The notes under the pieces are model-generated. The model made no database searches. It saw nothing but the letters and a program-made list of their open reading frames with translations, and was not told the DNA's origin. This document shows positions 50,821 through 62,972 of a stretch of 64,000 nucleotides of DNA, piece by piece. The position numbers were made by a program, and so were the translations under genes. Numbering within the stretch: the first letter of the stretch is position 1; every line of letters begins with the position of its first letter. Source of the stretch: Bromus sterilis (taxonomy: Eukaryota; Streptophyta; Magnoliopsida; Poales; Poaceae); NCBI GenBank assembly GCA_950022295.1, contig OX465596.1, positions 121,748,501 through 121,812,500 of the forward strand, in the 5' to 3' direction.

Positions 50821-53800
50821 TTAAATGCATGAAAAATAGCAAATGAAGTCAGAAAGGGTTGAAATTTTAGCATGTGGCTTTGAATGATGCATATTAAATG
50901 CACAAAACGTCTTGAGTTCAAATAAGTTTAGAAAAATTAAATGCCTTTGTAACAGATGAGTTTTCGTCTGAAACCCTCGTACTTCAAAAGAGATGGTCAA
51001 GTTTGTACACGAAGTGCATCCACCATTTTCCGTAACCCTCTCAACTTTTGCACACATGTTATGTGGGTCAAATGATTATACCATGCCAAGTTTCAACCTT
51101 ACCTGAGTTTAGTTGTAGTGCTTTCCAATTTCAGGGTCATTTAGCTCAAAATAAATCATTAAATGCATGAAAAATAGCAAATGAAGTCAGAAAGGGTTGA
51201 AATTTTAGCATGTGGCTTTGAATGATGCATATTGAACGCACAAAAAGTTTTGAGTTCAAATAAGTTTAGAAAAATCAAATGCCTTAGTAATAGATGATTT
51301 TTCGTCTGAAACCCTCGTACTTCGAAAGAGATGGTCCAGTTTGTACACGAAGTGCATCCACCTTTTTCCGTAACCCTCTCAACTTTTGCACACATGTTAT
51401 GTGGGTCAAATGATGATACCATGCCAAGTTTCAACCTTTCCTGAGTTTAGTTGTAGTGCTTTCCAATTTCAGGGTCATTTAGCCCAAATAAATCATTAAA
51501 TGCATGAAAAATAGCAAATGAAGTCAAAAAGGGTTGAAATTTTAGCATGTGGCTTTGAATGATAGATATTGAACGCACCAAAAATCTTGAGTTCAAAGAA
51601 GTTTAGAAAAATGAAATGCCTTTGTAACAGATGAGTTTTCGCCTGAAACTATCGTACTTCGAAAGAGATGGTCCAGTTTGTACACGAAGTGCATCCAGCT
51701 TTTGTCGTAACCCTCTCAACTTTTGCACACATGTTATGTGGGTCAAATGTTCATACCATGCCAAGTTTCAACTTTTTCTGAGTTTAGTTATAGTGCTTTC
51801 CAATTTCAGGGTCATTTAGCTCAAAATAAATCATTAAATGCATGAAAAATAGCAAATGAAGTCAGAAAGGGTTGAAATTTTATCATGTGGCTTTGAATGA
51901 TGCATATTGAACGCACAAAAAGTTTTGAGTTCAAATAAGTTTAGAAAAATGAAATGCCTTAGTAATAGATGATTTTTCGTCTGAAACCCTTGTACTTCGA
52001 AAGAGATGGTCCATTTTGTACACGAAGTGCATCCACCTTTTTCTGTAACCCTCTCAACTTTTGCACACATGTTAAATGGGTCAAATGATGATACCATGCC
52101 AAGTTTCAACCTTTCCTGAGTTTAGTTGTAGTGCTTTCCAATTTCAGGGTCATTTAGCCCAAATAAATCATTAAATGCATGAAAAATAGCAAATGAAGTC
52201 AGAAAGGGTTGAAATTTTAGCATGTGGCTTTGAATGATGGATATTGAACGCACCAAAAATCTTGAGTTCAAAGAAGTTTAGAAAAATGAAATGCCTTTGT
52301 AACAGATGAGTTTTCGCCTGAAACCATCGTACTTCGAAAGAGATGGTCCAGTTTGTACACGAAGTGCATCCAGCTTTTGTCGTAACCCTCTCAACTTTTG
52401 CACACATGTTATGTGGGTAAAATGTTCATACCATGCCAAGTTTCAACTTTTTCTGAGTTTAGTTGTAGTGCTTTCCAATTTCAGGGTCATTTAGCCCAAA
52501 ATAAATCATTAAATGCATGAAAAAGAGCAAAAGAAGTCAGAAAGGGTTGAACTTTTAGCATGTGTCTTTGAATGATGCATATTGAATGCACAAAAAGTCT
52601 TGAGTTCAAATAAGTTTATAAAAATGAAATGCCTTTGTAACAGATGAGTTTTCGTCTGAAACCCTCGTACTTCGAAAGAGATGGTCAAGTTTGTACACGA
52701 AGTGCATCCACCATTTTCCGTAACCCTCTCAACTTTTGCACACATGTTATGTGGGTCAAATGATGATACCATGCCAAGTTTCAACCTTTCCTGAGTTTAG
52801 TTGTAGTGCTTTCCAATTTCAGGCTCATTTAGCTCAAAATAAATCATTAAATGCATGAAAAATAGCAAATGAAGTCAGAAAGGGTTGAAATTTTAGCATG
52901 TGGCTTTGAATGATGCATATTGAACGCACAAAAAGTTTTGAGTTCAAAGAAGTTTAGAAAAATGAAATTCCTTAGTAATAGATGATTTTTCGTCTGAAAC
53001 CCTCGTACTTCGAAAGAGGTGGTCCAGTTTGTACACGAAGTGCATCCAACTTTTTCCGTAACCCTCTCAACTTTTGCACACATTTTATGTGGGTCAAATG
53101 ATGATACCATGCCAAGTTTCAACCTTTCCTGAGTTTAGTTGTAGTGCTTTCCAATTTCAAGGTCATTTAGCCCAAATAAATCATTAAATGCGAAAAATAG
53201 CAAATGAAGTCAGAAAGGGTTGAAATTTTAGCATGTGGCTTTGAATGATGCATATTGAATGCACAAAAAGTCTTGAGTTCAAAGAAGTTTAGAAAAATGA
53301 AATTCCTTTGTAACAGATGAGTTTTCGTCTGAAACCATCGTACTTCGAAAGAGATGGTCCAGTTTGTACACGAAGTGCATCCAGCTTTTGCCGTAACCCT
53401 CTCAACTTTTGCACACATGTTATGTGGGTCAAATGACGATACCATGCCAAGTTTCAACCTTTCCTGAGTTTAGTTGTAGTGCTTTCCAATTTTAGGGTCA
53501 TTTAGCTCAAAATTTCTTATTAAATGCATGAAAAATAGCAAATGAAGTCAGAAAGGGTTGAAATTTTAGCATGTGGCTTTGAATGATGCATATTGTACGC
53601 ACAAAAAGTCTTGAGTTCAAAGAAGTTTAGAAAAATGAAATGCCTTTGTAACAAATGAGTTTTCTTCTGAAACCCTCATACTTCGAAAGAGATGGTCCAG
53701 TTTGTACACGAAGTGCATCCAGCTTTTTCCGTAACCCTCTCAACTTTTGCGAACATGTTATGTGGGTCAAATGATGATACCATGCCAAGTTTCAACCTTT

Positions 53801-54533
53801 TTTGAGTTTAGTTGTAGTGCTTTCCAATTTCAGGGTCATTTAGCCCAAAATAAATCATTAAATGCATGAAAAAGAGCAAATAAAGTCAGAAAGGGTTGAA
53901 ATTTTAGCATGTGGCTTTGAATGATGCATATTGAATGCACAAAAAGTCTTGAGTTCAAATAAGTTTAGAAAAATGAAATGCCTTTGTAACAGATGAGTTT
54001 TCGTCTGAAACCCTCGTACTTCAAAAGAGATGGTCAAGTTTGTACACGAAGTGCATCCACCATTTTCCGTAACCCTCTCAACTTTTGCACACATGTTATG
54101 TGGGTCAAATGATGATACCATGCCAAGTTTCAACCTTTCCTGAGTTTAGTTGTAGTGCTTTCCAATTTCAGGGTCATTTAGCTCAAAATAAATCATTAAA
54201 TGCATGAAAAATAGCAAATGATGTCAGAAAGGGTTGAAATTTTAGCATGTGTCTTTGAATGATGCATATTGAACGCACAAAAAGTTTTGAGTTCAAAGAA
54301 GTTTAGAACAATGAAATGCCTTAGTAACAGATGATTTTTCGTCTGAAACCCTCGTACTTCGAAAGAGATGGTCCAGTTTGTACACGAAGTGCATCCACCT
54401 TTTTCCGTAACCCTCTCAACTTTTGCACACATGTTATGTCTGTCAAATGATGATACCATGCCAAGTTTCAACCTTTTTTGAGTTTAGTTGTAGTGCTTTC
54501 CAATTTTAGGGTCATTTAGCCCAAAATAAATCA
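50821..54533 (+). repeat. 11-mer ancestor-like unit of the right-end HOR
   Basis: This 3,713-bp stretch starts with the ATATTAAATGCACAAAACG monomer, which also opens the units at 54,534, 58,585 and 62,973. It lacks one monomer relative to the next unit and is more diverged from later units than they are from each other. Private changes include TTAAATGGGTC near 52,073, CCATTTTGTACACG near 52,011 and CCTGTGT-free but otherwise substituted spans in the 51,834 monomer. The left part includes a two-monomer repeat described separately. Confidence 0.75.
51159..52508 (+). repeat. 2-mer repeat, 675-bp period, two diverged copies
   Basis: Two monomer types alternate. One has GTTTTGAGTTCAAATAAG with AGTAATAGATGATTT (near 51,159 and 51,834). 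The other has GAACGCACCAAAAATC, TTTTCGCCTGAAAC and GCTTTTGTCG with AAATGTTCATACC (near 51,496 and 52,171). The copies differ visibly: GAATGATAGATATT near 51,559 against GAATGATGGATATT near 52,234, and several substitutions in the 51,834 monomer. So this is an older duplication than the neighbouring HORs. The second monomer type recurs singly at 55,209, 59,597 and 63,648. Confidence 0.8.
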
Positions 54534-57500
54534 TTAAATGCATGAAAAATAGCAACTGAAGTCAGAAAGGGTTGAAATTTTAGCATGTGGCTTTGAATGA
54601 TGCATATTAAATGCACAAAACGTCTTGAGTTCAAATAAGTTTAGAAAAATTAAATGCCTTTGTAACAGATGAGTTTTCGTCTGAAACCCTCGTACTTCAA
54701 AAGAGATGGTCAAGTTTCTACACGAAGTGCATCCACCATTTTCCGTAACCCTCTCAACTTTTGCACACATGTTATGTTGGTCAAATGATTATACCATGCC
54801 AAGTTTCAACCTTTCCTGAGTTTAGTTGTAGTGCTTTCCAATTTCAGGGTCATTGAGCTCAAAATAAATCATTAAATGCATGAAAAATAGCAAATGAAGT
54901 CAGAAAGGGTTGAAATTTTAGCATGTGGCTTTGAATGATGCATATTGAACGCACAAAAAGTTTTGAGTTCAAATAAGTTTAGAAAAATGAAATGCCTTAG
55001 TAATAGATGATTTTTCGTCTGAAACCCTCGTACTTCGAAAGAGATGGTCCAGTTTGTACACGAAGTGCATCCACCTTTTTCCGTAACCCTCTCAACTTTT
55101 GCACACATGTTATGTGGGTCAAATGATGATACCATGCCAAGTTTCAACCTTTCCTGAGTTTAGTTGTAGTGCTTTCCAATTTCAGGGTCATTTAGCCCAA
55201 ATAAATCATTAAATGCATGAAAAATAGCAAATGAAATCAGAAAGGGTTGAAATTTTAGCATGTGGCTTTGAATGATGGATATTGAACGCACCAAAAATCT
55301 TGAGTTCAAAGAAGTTTAGAAAAATGAAATGCCTTTGTAACAGATGAGTTTTCGCCTGAAACCATCGTACTTCGAATGAGATGGTCCAGTTTGTACACGA
55401 AGTGCATCCAGCTTTTGTCGTAACCCTCTCAACTTTTGCACACATGTTATGTGGGTCAAATGTTCATACCATGCCAAGTTTCAACTTTTTCTGAGTTTAG
55501 TTGTAGTGCTTTCCAATTTCAGGGTCATTTAGCCCAAAATAAATCATTAAATGCATGAAAAAGAGCAAAAGAAGTCAGAAAGGGTTGAAATTTTAGCATG
55601 TGTCTTTGAATGATGCATATTGAATGCACAAAAAGTCTTGAGTTCAAATAAGTTTATAAAAATGAAATGCCGTTGTAACAGATGAGTTTTCGTCTGAAAC
55701 CCTCGTACTTCGAAAGAGATGGTCCAGTTTGTACATGAAGTGCATCCAACTTTTGCCGTAACCCTCGCAACTTTTGCACACATGTTATGTGGGTCAAATG
55801 ATGATACCATGCCATGTTTCAACCTTTCCTGAGTTTAGTTGTAGTGCTTTCCATTTTTAGGGTCATTTAGCTCAAATATTTTTATTAAATGCATGAAAAA
55901 TAGCAAATGAAGTCAGAAAGGGTTGAAATTTTAGCATGTGGCTTTGAATGATGCATATTGTACGCACAAAAAGTCTTGAGTTCAAAGAAGTTTAGAAAAA
56001 TGAAATGCCTTTGTAACAGATGAGTTTTCTTCTGAAACCCTCATACTTCGAAAGAGATGGTCCAGTTTGTACACGAAGTGCATCCAGCTTTTTCCGTAAC
56101 CCTCTCAACTTTTGCGAACATGTTATGTGGGTCAAATGATGATACCATGCCAAGTTTCAACCTTTTTTGAGTTTAGTTGTAGTGCTTTCCAATTTCAGGG
56201 TCATTTAGCCAAAAATAAATCATTAAATGCATGAAAAAGAGCAAATGAAGTCAGAAAGGGTTGAAATTTTAGCATGTGGCTTTGAATGATGCATATTGAA
56301 TGCACAAAAAGTCTTGAGTTCAAAGAAGTTTAGAAAAATGAAATGCCTTTGTAACAGATGAGTTTTCGTCTGAAGCCCTCGTACTTCGAAAGGGATGGTC
56401 AAGTTTGTACACGAAGTGCATCCACCATTTTCCGTAACCCTCTCAACTTTTGCACACATGTTATGTGGGTCAAATGATGATACCATGCCAAGTTTCAACC
56501 GTTCCTGAGTTTAGTTGTAGTGCTTTCCAATTTCAGGGTCATTTAGCTCAAAATAAATCATTAAATGCATGAAAAATAGCAAATGAAGTCAGAAAGGGTT
56601 GAAATTTTAGCATGTGGCTTTGAATGATGCATATTGAACGCACAAAAAGTCTTGAGTTCAAAGAAGTTTAGAAAAATGAAATGCCTTAGTAACAGATGAT
56701 TTTTCGTCTGAAACCTTCGTACTTCGAAAGAGATGGTCCAGTTTGTACACGAAGTGCATCCACCTTTTTCCGTAACCCTCTCAACTTTTTCACACATGTT
56801 ATGTGGGTCAAATGATGATACCATGCCAAGTTTCAACCTTTCCTGAGTTTAGTTGTAGTGCTTTCCAATTTCAGGGTCATATAGCCCAAATAAATCATTA
56901 AATGCATGAAAAATAGCAAATGAAGTCACAAAGGGTTGAAATTTTAGCATGTGGCTTTGAATGATGCATATTGAATGCACAAAAAGTCTTGAGTTCAAAG
57001 AAGTTTAGAAAAATGAAATGCCTTTGTAACAGATGAGTTTTCGTCTGAAACCATCGTACTTCGAAAGAGATGGTCCAGTTTGTACACGAAGTGCATCCAG
57101 CTTTTGCCATAAACCTCTCAACTTTTGCACACATGTTATGTGGGTCAAATGATGATACCCTGCCAAGTTTCAACCTTTTCTGAGTTTAGTTGTAGTGCTT
57201 TCCAATTTCAGGGTCATTTAGCCCAAAATAAATCATTAAATGCATGAAAAAGACCAAATGAAGTCAGAAAGGGTTGAAATTTTAGGATGTGGCTTTGAAT
57301 GATGCATATTGAATGCACAAAAAGTCTTGAGTTCAAAGAAGTTTATAAAAATGAAATGCCTTTGTAACAGATGAGTTTTCGTCTGAAACCCTCGTACTTC
57401 GAAAGAGATGGTCAAGTTTGTACACGAAGTGCATCCACCATTTTCCGTAACCCTCTCAACTTTTGCACACATGTTATGTGGGTCAAATGATGATACCATG

Positions 57501-58584
57501 CCAAGTTTCAACCTTTCCTGAGTTTAGTTGTAGTGCTTTCCAATTTCAGGCTCATTTAGCTCAAAATAAATCATTAAATGCATGAAAAATAGCAAATGAA
57601 GTCAGAAAGGGTTGAAATTTTAGCATGTGGCTTTGAATGATGCATATTGAACGCACAAAAAGTTTTGAGTTCAAAGAAGTTTAGAAAAATGAAATGCCTT
57701 AGTAACAGATGATTTTTCGTCTGAAACCCTCGTACTTCGAAAGAGATGGTCCCGTTTGTACACGAAGTGCATCCAACTTTTTCCATAACCCTCTCAACTT
57801 TTGCACACATGTTATGTGGGTCAAATTATGATACCATGCCAAGTTTCAACCTTTCCTGAGTTTAGTTGTAGTGCTTTCCAATTTCAGGGTCATTTAGCCC
57901 AAATAAATCATTAAATGCGAAAAATAGCAAATGAAGTCAGAAAGGGTTGAAATTTAAGCATGTGGCTTTGAATGATGCATATTGAATGCACAAAAAGTCT
58001 TGAGTTCAAAGAAGTTTAGAAATATGAAATGCCTTTGTAACAGATGAGTTTTCGTCTGAAACCATCGTACTTCGAAAGAGATGGTCCAGTTTGTACACGA
58101 AGTGCATCCAGCTTTTGCCGTAAACCTCTCAACTTTTGCACACATGTTATGTGGGTCAAATGATGATACCATGCCAAGTTTCAACCTTTCCTGAGTTTAG
58201 TTGTAGTGCTTTCCAATTTTAGGGTCATTTAGCTCAAAAATTTTTATTAAATGCATGAAAAATAGCAAATGAAGTCAGAAAGGGTTGTAATTTTAGCATG
58301 TGGCTTTGAATGATGCATATTGTACGCACAAAAAGTCTTGAGTTCAAAGAAGTTTAGAAAAATTAAATGCCTTTGTAACAAATGAGTTTTCTTCTGAAAC
58401 CCTCATACTTCGAAAGAGATGGTCCAGTTTGTACACGAAGTGCATCCAGCTTTTTCCGTAACCCTCTCAACTTTTGCGAACATGTTATGTGGGTCAAATG
58501 ATGATACCATGCCAAGTTTCAACCTTTTTTGAGTTTAGTTGTAGTGTTTTCCAATTTCAGGGTCATTTAGCCCAAAATAAATCA
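54534..58584 (+). repeat. 12-mer HOR unit, copy 1 (4,051 bp)
   Basis: Twelve monomers in an order that is repeated from 58,585. Characteristic marks in order: ATATTAAATGCACAAAACG; AGTAATAGATGATTT; GATGGATATTGAACG with GAATGAGATGG; GAGCAAAAGAAG with GCCGTTGTAAC and CCTCGCAACTTT; the A/T block AAATATTTTT (55,874); CTGAAGCCCTCG with GAAAGGGATGG; CAACTTTTTCACAC; GTCATATAGCCC; TTTTGCCATAAACC; AAAGACCAAATG; GGTCCCGTTTG; the AAATGCGAAAAA deletion; and a second A/T-tract monomer (58,236). It is nearly identical to copy 2 over most of its length. Confidence 0.9.
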
Positions 58585-61500
58585 TTAAATGCATGAAAAA
58601 TAGCAAATGAAGTCAGAAAGGGTTGAAATTTTAGCATGTGGCTTTGAATGATGCATATTAAATGCACAAAATGTCTTGAGTTCAAATAAGTTTAGAAAAA
58701 TTAAATGCCTTTGTAACAGATGAGTTTTCGTCTGAAACCCTCGTACTTCAAAAGAGATGGTCAAGTTTGTACACGAAGTGCATCCACCATTTTCCGTAAC
58801 CCTCTCAACTTTTGCACACATGTTATGTGGGTCAAATGATTATACCATGCCAAGTTTCAACCTTTCCTGAGTTTAGTTGTAGTGCTTTCCAATTTCAGGG
58901 TCATTTAGCTCAAAATAAATCATTAAATGCATGAAAAATAGCAAATGAAGTCAGAAAGGGTTGAAATTTTAGCATGTGGCTTTGAATGATGCATATTGAA
59001 CGCACAAAAAGTTTTGAGTTCAAATAAGTTTAGAAAAATGAAATGCCTTAGTAATAGATGATTTTTCGTCTGAAACCCTCGTACTTCGAAAGAGATGGTC
59101 CAGTTTGTACACGAAGTGCATCCACCTTTTTCCGTAACCCTCTCAACTTTTGCACACATGTTATGTGGGTCAAATGATGATACCATGCCAAGTTTCAACC
59201 TTTCCTGAATTTAGTTGTAGTGCTTTCCAATTTCAGGGTCATTTAGCCCAAATAAATCATTAAATGCATGAAAAATAGCAAATGAAGTCAGAAAGGGTTG
59301 AAATTTTAGCATGTGGCTTTGAATGATGCATATTGAACGCACAAAAAGTTTTGAGTTCAAATAAGTTTAGAAAAATGAAATGCCTTAGTAATAGATGATT
59401 TTTCGTCTGAAACCCTCGTACTTCGAAAGAGATGGTCCAGTTTGTACACGAAGTGCATCCACCTTTTTCCGTAACCCTCTCAACTTTTGCACACATGTTA
59501 TGTGGGTCAAATGATGATACCATGCCAAGTTTCAACCTTTCCTGAGTTTAGTTGTAGTGCTTTCCAATTTCAGGGTCATTTAGCCCAAATAAATCATTAA
59601 ATGCATGAAAAATAGCAAATGAAATCAGAAAGGGTTGAAATTTTAGCATGTGGCTTTGAATGATGGATATTGAACGCACCAAAAATCTTGAGCACAAAGA
59701 AGTTTAGAAAAATGAAATGCCTTTGTAACAGATGAGTTTTCGCCTGAAACCATCGTACTTCGAATGAGATGGTCCAGTTTGTACACGAAGTGCATCCAGC
59801 TTTTGTCGTAACCCTCTCAACTTTTGCACACATGTTATGTGGGTCAAATGTTCATACCATGCCAAGTTTCAACTTTTTCTGAGTTTAGTTGTAGTGCTTT
59901 CCAATTTCAGGGTCATTTAGCCCAAAATAAATTATTAAATGCATGAAAAAGAGCAAAAGAAGTCAGAAAGGGTTGAAATTTTAGCATGTGTCTTTGAATG
60001 ATGCATATTGAATGCACAAAAAGTCTTGAGTTCAAATAAGTTTATAAAAATGAAATGCCGTTGTAACAGACGAGTTTTCGTCTGAAACCCTCGTACTTCG
60101 AAAGAGATGGTCCAGTTTGTACATGAAGTGCATCCAACTTTTGCCGTAACCCTCGCAACTTTTGCACACATGTTATGTGGGTCAAATGATGATACCATGC
60201 CATGTTTCAACCTTTCCTGAGTTTAGTTGTAGTGCTTTCCATTTTTAGGGTCATTTAGCTCAAATATTTTTATTAAATGCATGAAAAATAGCAAATGAAG
60301 TCAGAAAGGGTTGAAATTTTAGCATGTGGCTTTGAATGATGCATATTGTACGCACAAAAAGTCTTGAGTTCAAAGAAGTTTAGAAAAATGAAATGCCTTT
60401 GTAACAGATGAGTTTTCTTCTGAAACCCTCATACTTCGAAAGAGATGGTCCAGTTTGTACACGAAGTGCATCCAGCTTTTTCCGTAACCCTCTCAACTTT
60501 TGCGAACATGTTATGTGGGTCAAATGATGATACCATGCCAAGTTTCAACCTTTTTTGAGTTTAGTTGTAGTGCTTTCCAATTTCAGGGTCATTTAGCCAA
60601 AAATAAATCATTAAATGCATGAAAAAGAGCAAATGAAGTCAGAAAGGGTTGAAATTTTAGCATGTGGCTTTGAATGATGCATATTGAATGCACAAAAAGT
60701 CTTGAGTTCAAAGAAGTTTAGAAAAATGAAATGCCTTTGTAACAGATGAGTTTTCGTCTGAAGCCCTCGTACTTCGAAAGGGATGGTCAAGTTTGTACAC
60801 GAAGTGCATCCACCATTTTCCGTAACCCTCTCAACTTTTGCACACATGTTATGTGGGTCAAATGATGATACCATGCCAAGTTTCAACCGTTCCTGAGTTT
60901 AGTTGTAGTGCTTTCCAATTTCAGGGTCATTTAGCTCAAAATAAATCATTAAATGCATGAAAAATAGCAAATGAAGTCAGAAAGGGTTGAAATTTTAGCA
61001 TGTGGCTTTGAATGATGCATATTGAACGCACAAAAAGTCTTGAGTTCAAAGAAGTTTAGAAAAATGAAATGCCTTAGTAACAGATGATTTTTCGTGTGAA
61101 ACCTTCGTACTTCGAAAGAGATGGTCCAGTTTGTACACGAAGTGCATCCACCTTTTTCCGTAACCCTCTCAACTTTTTCACACATGTTATGTGGGTCAAA
61201 TGATGATACCATGCCAAGTTTCAACCTTTCCTGAGTTTAGTTGTAGTGCTTTCCAATTTCAGGGTCATATAGCCCAAATAAATCATTAAATGCATGAAAA
61301 ATAGCAAATGAAGTCACAAAGGGTTGAAATTTTAGCATGTGGCTTTGAATGATGCATATTGAATGCACAAAAAGTCTTGAGTTCAAAGAAGTTTAGAAAA
61401 ATGAAATGCCTTTGTAACAGATGAGTTTTCGTCTGAAACCATCGTACTTCGAAAGAGATGGTCCAGTTTGTACACGAAGTGCATCCAGCTTTTGCCATAA

Positions 61501-62972
61501 ACCTCTCAACTTTTGCACACATGTTATGTGGGTCAAATGATGATACCCTGCCAAGTTTCAACCTTTTCTGAGTTTAGTTGTAGTGCTTTCCAATTTCAGG
61601 GTCATTTAGCCCAAAATAAATCATTAAATGCATGAAAAAGACCAAATGAAGTCAGAAAGGGTTGAAATTTTAGGATGTGGCTTTGAATGATGCATATTGA
61701 ATGCACAAAAAGTCTTGAGTTCAAAGAAGTTTATAAAAATGAAATGCCTTTGTAACAGATGAGTTTTCGTCTGAAACCCTCGTACTTCGAAAGAGATGGT
61801 CAAGTTTGTACACGAAGTGCATCCACCATTTTCCGTAACCCTCTCAACTTTTGCACACATGTTATGTGGGTCAAATGATGATACCATGCCAAGTTTCAAC
61901 CTTTCCTGAGTTTAGTTGTAGTGCTTTCCAATTTCAGGCTCATTTAGCTCAAAATAAATCATTAAATGCATGAAAAATAGCAAATGAAGTCAGAAAGGGT
62001 TGAAATTTTAGCATGTGGCTTTGAATGATGCATATTGAACGCACAAAAAGTTTTGAGTTCAAAGAAGTTTAGAAAAATGAAATGCCTTAGTAACAGATGA
62101 TTTTTCGTCTGAAACCCTCGTACTTCGAAAGAGATGGTCCCGTTTGTACACGAAGTGCATCCAACTTTTTCCGTAACCCTCTCAACTTTTGCACACATGT
62201 TATGTGGGTCAAATTATGATACCATGCCAAGTTTCAACCTTTCCTGAGTTTAGTTGTAGTGCTTTCCAATTTCAGGGTCATTTAGCCCAAATAAATCATT
62301 AAATGCGAAAAATAGCAAATGAAGTCGGAAAGGGTTGAAATTTAAGCATGTGGCTTTGAATGATGCATATTGAATGCACAAAAAGTCTTGAGTTCAAAGA
62401 AGTTTAGAAATATGAAATGCCTTTGTAACAGATGAGTTTTCGTCTGAAACCATCGTACTTCGAAAGAGATGGTCCAGTTTGTACACGAAGTGCATCCAGC
62501 TTTTGCCGTAAACCTCTCAACTTTTGCACACATGTTATGTGGGTCAAATGATGATACCATGCCAAGTTTCAACCTTTCCTGAGTTTAGTTGTAGTGCTTT
62601 CCAATTTTAGGGTCATTTAGCTCAAAATTTTTTATTAAATGCATGAAAAATAGCAAATGAAGTCAGAAAGGGTTGTAATTTTAGCATGTGGCTTTGAATG
62701 ATGCATATTGTACGCACAAAAAGTCTTGAGTTCAAAGAATTTTAGAAAAATTAAATGCCTTTGTAACAAATGAGTTTTCTTCTGAAACCCTCATACTTCG
62801 AAAGAGATGGTCCAGTTTGTACACGAAGTGCATCCAGCTTTTTCCGTAACCCTCTCAACTTTTGCGAACATGTTATGTGGGTCAAATGATGATACCATGC
62901 CAAGTTTCAACCTTTTTTGAGTTTAGTTGTAGTGTTTTCCAATTTCAGGGTCATTTAGCCCAAAATAAATCA
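58585..62972 (+). repeat. 13-mer HOR unit, copy 2 (4,388 bp)
   Basis: Same monomer order as 54,534-58,584, offset 4,388 bp after an extra monomer near 59,260. Matching rare marks include CCTCGCAACTTT, GAAGCCCTCG, GTCATATAGCCC, CCATAAACC, AAAGACCAAATG and GGTCCCGTTTG. Differences from copy 1 include TTTCGTGTGAAACC near 61,092 (TCTG in copy 1 near 56,704), CCGTAACC near 62,171 (CCATAACC near 57,783), AGACGAGTTTTCG near 60,068, GAAGTCGGAAAG near 62,322, and the A/T block at 62,624. Confidence 0.9.
58923..59596 (+). repeat. Single-monomer tandem duplication in HOR copy 2
   Basis: Monomers near 58,923 and 59,260 are almost identical (both have GTTTTGAGTTCAAATAAG, AGTAATAGATGATTT and CCACCTTTTTCC). 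The corresponding site in copy 1 (54,872) and in the third copy (63,311) holds one monomer. The 58,923 monomer ends with CCTGAATTTAG, as does the 63,311 monomer, whereas 59,260 ends with CCTGAGTTTAG as in copy 1. This adds 337 bp and changes the unit from 12 to 13 monomers. Confidence 0.88.
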
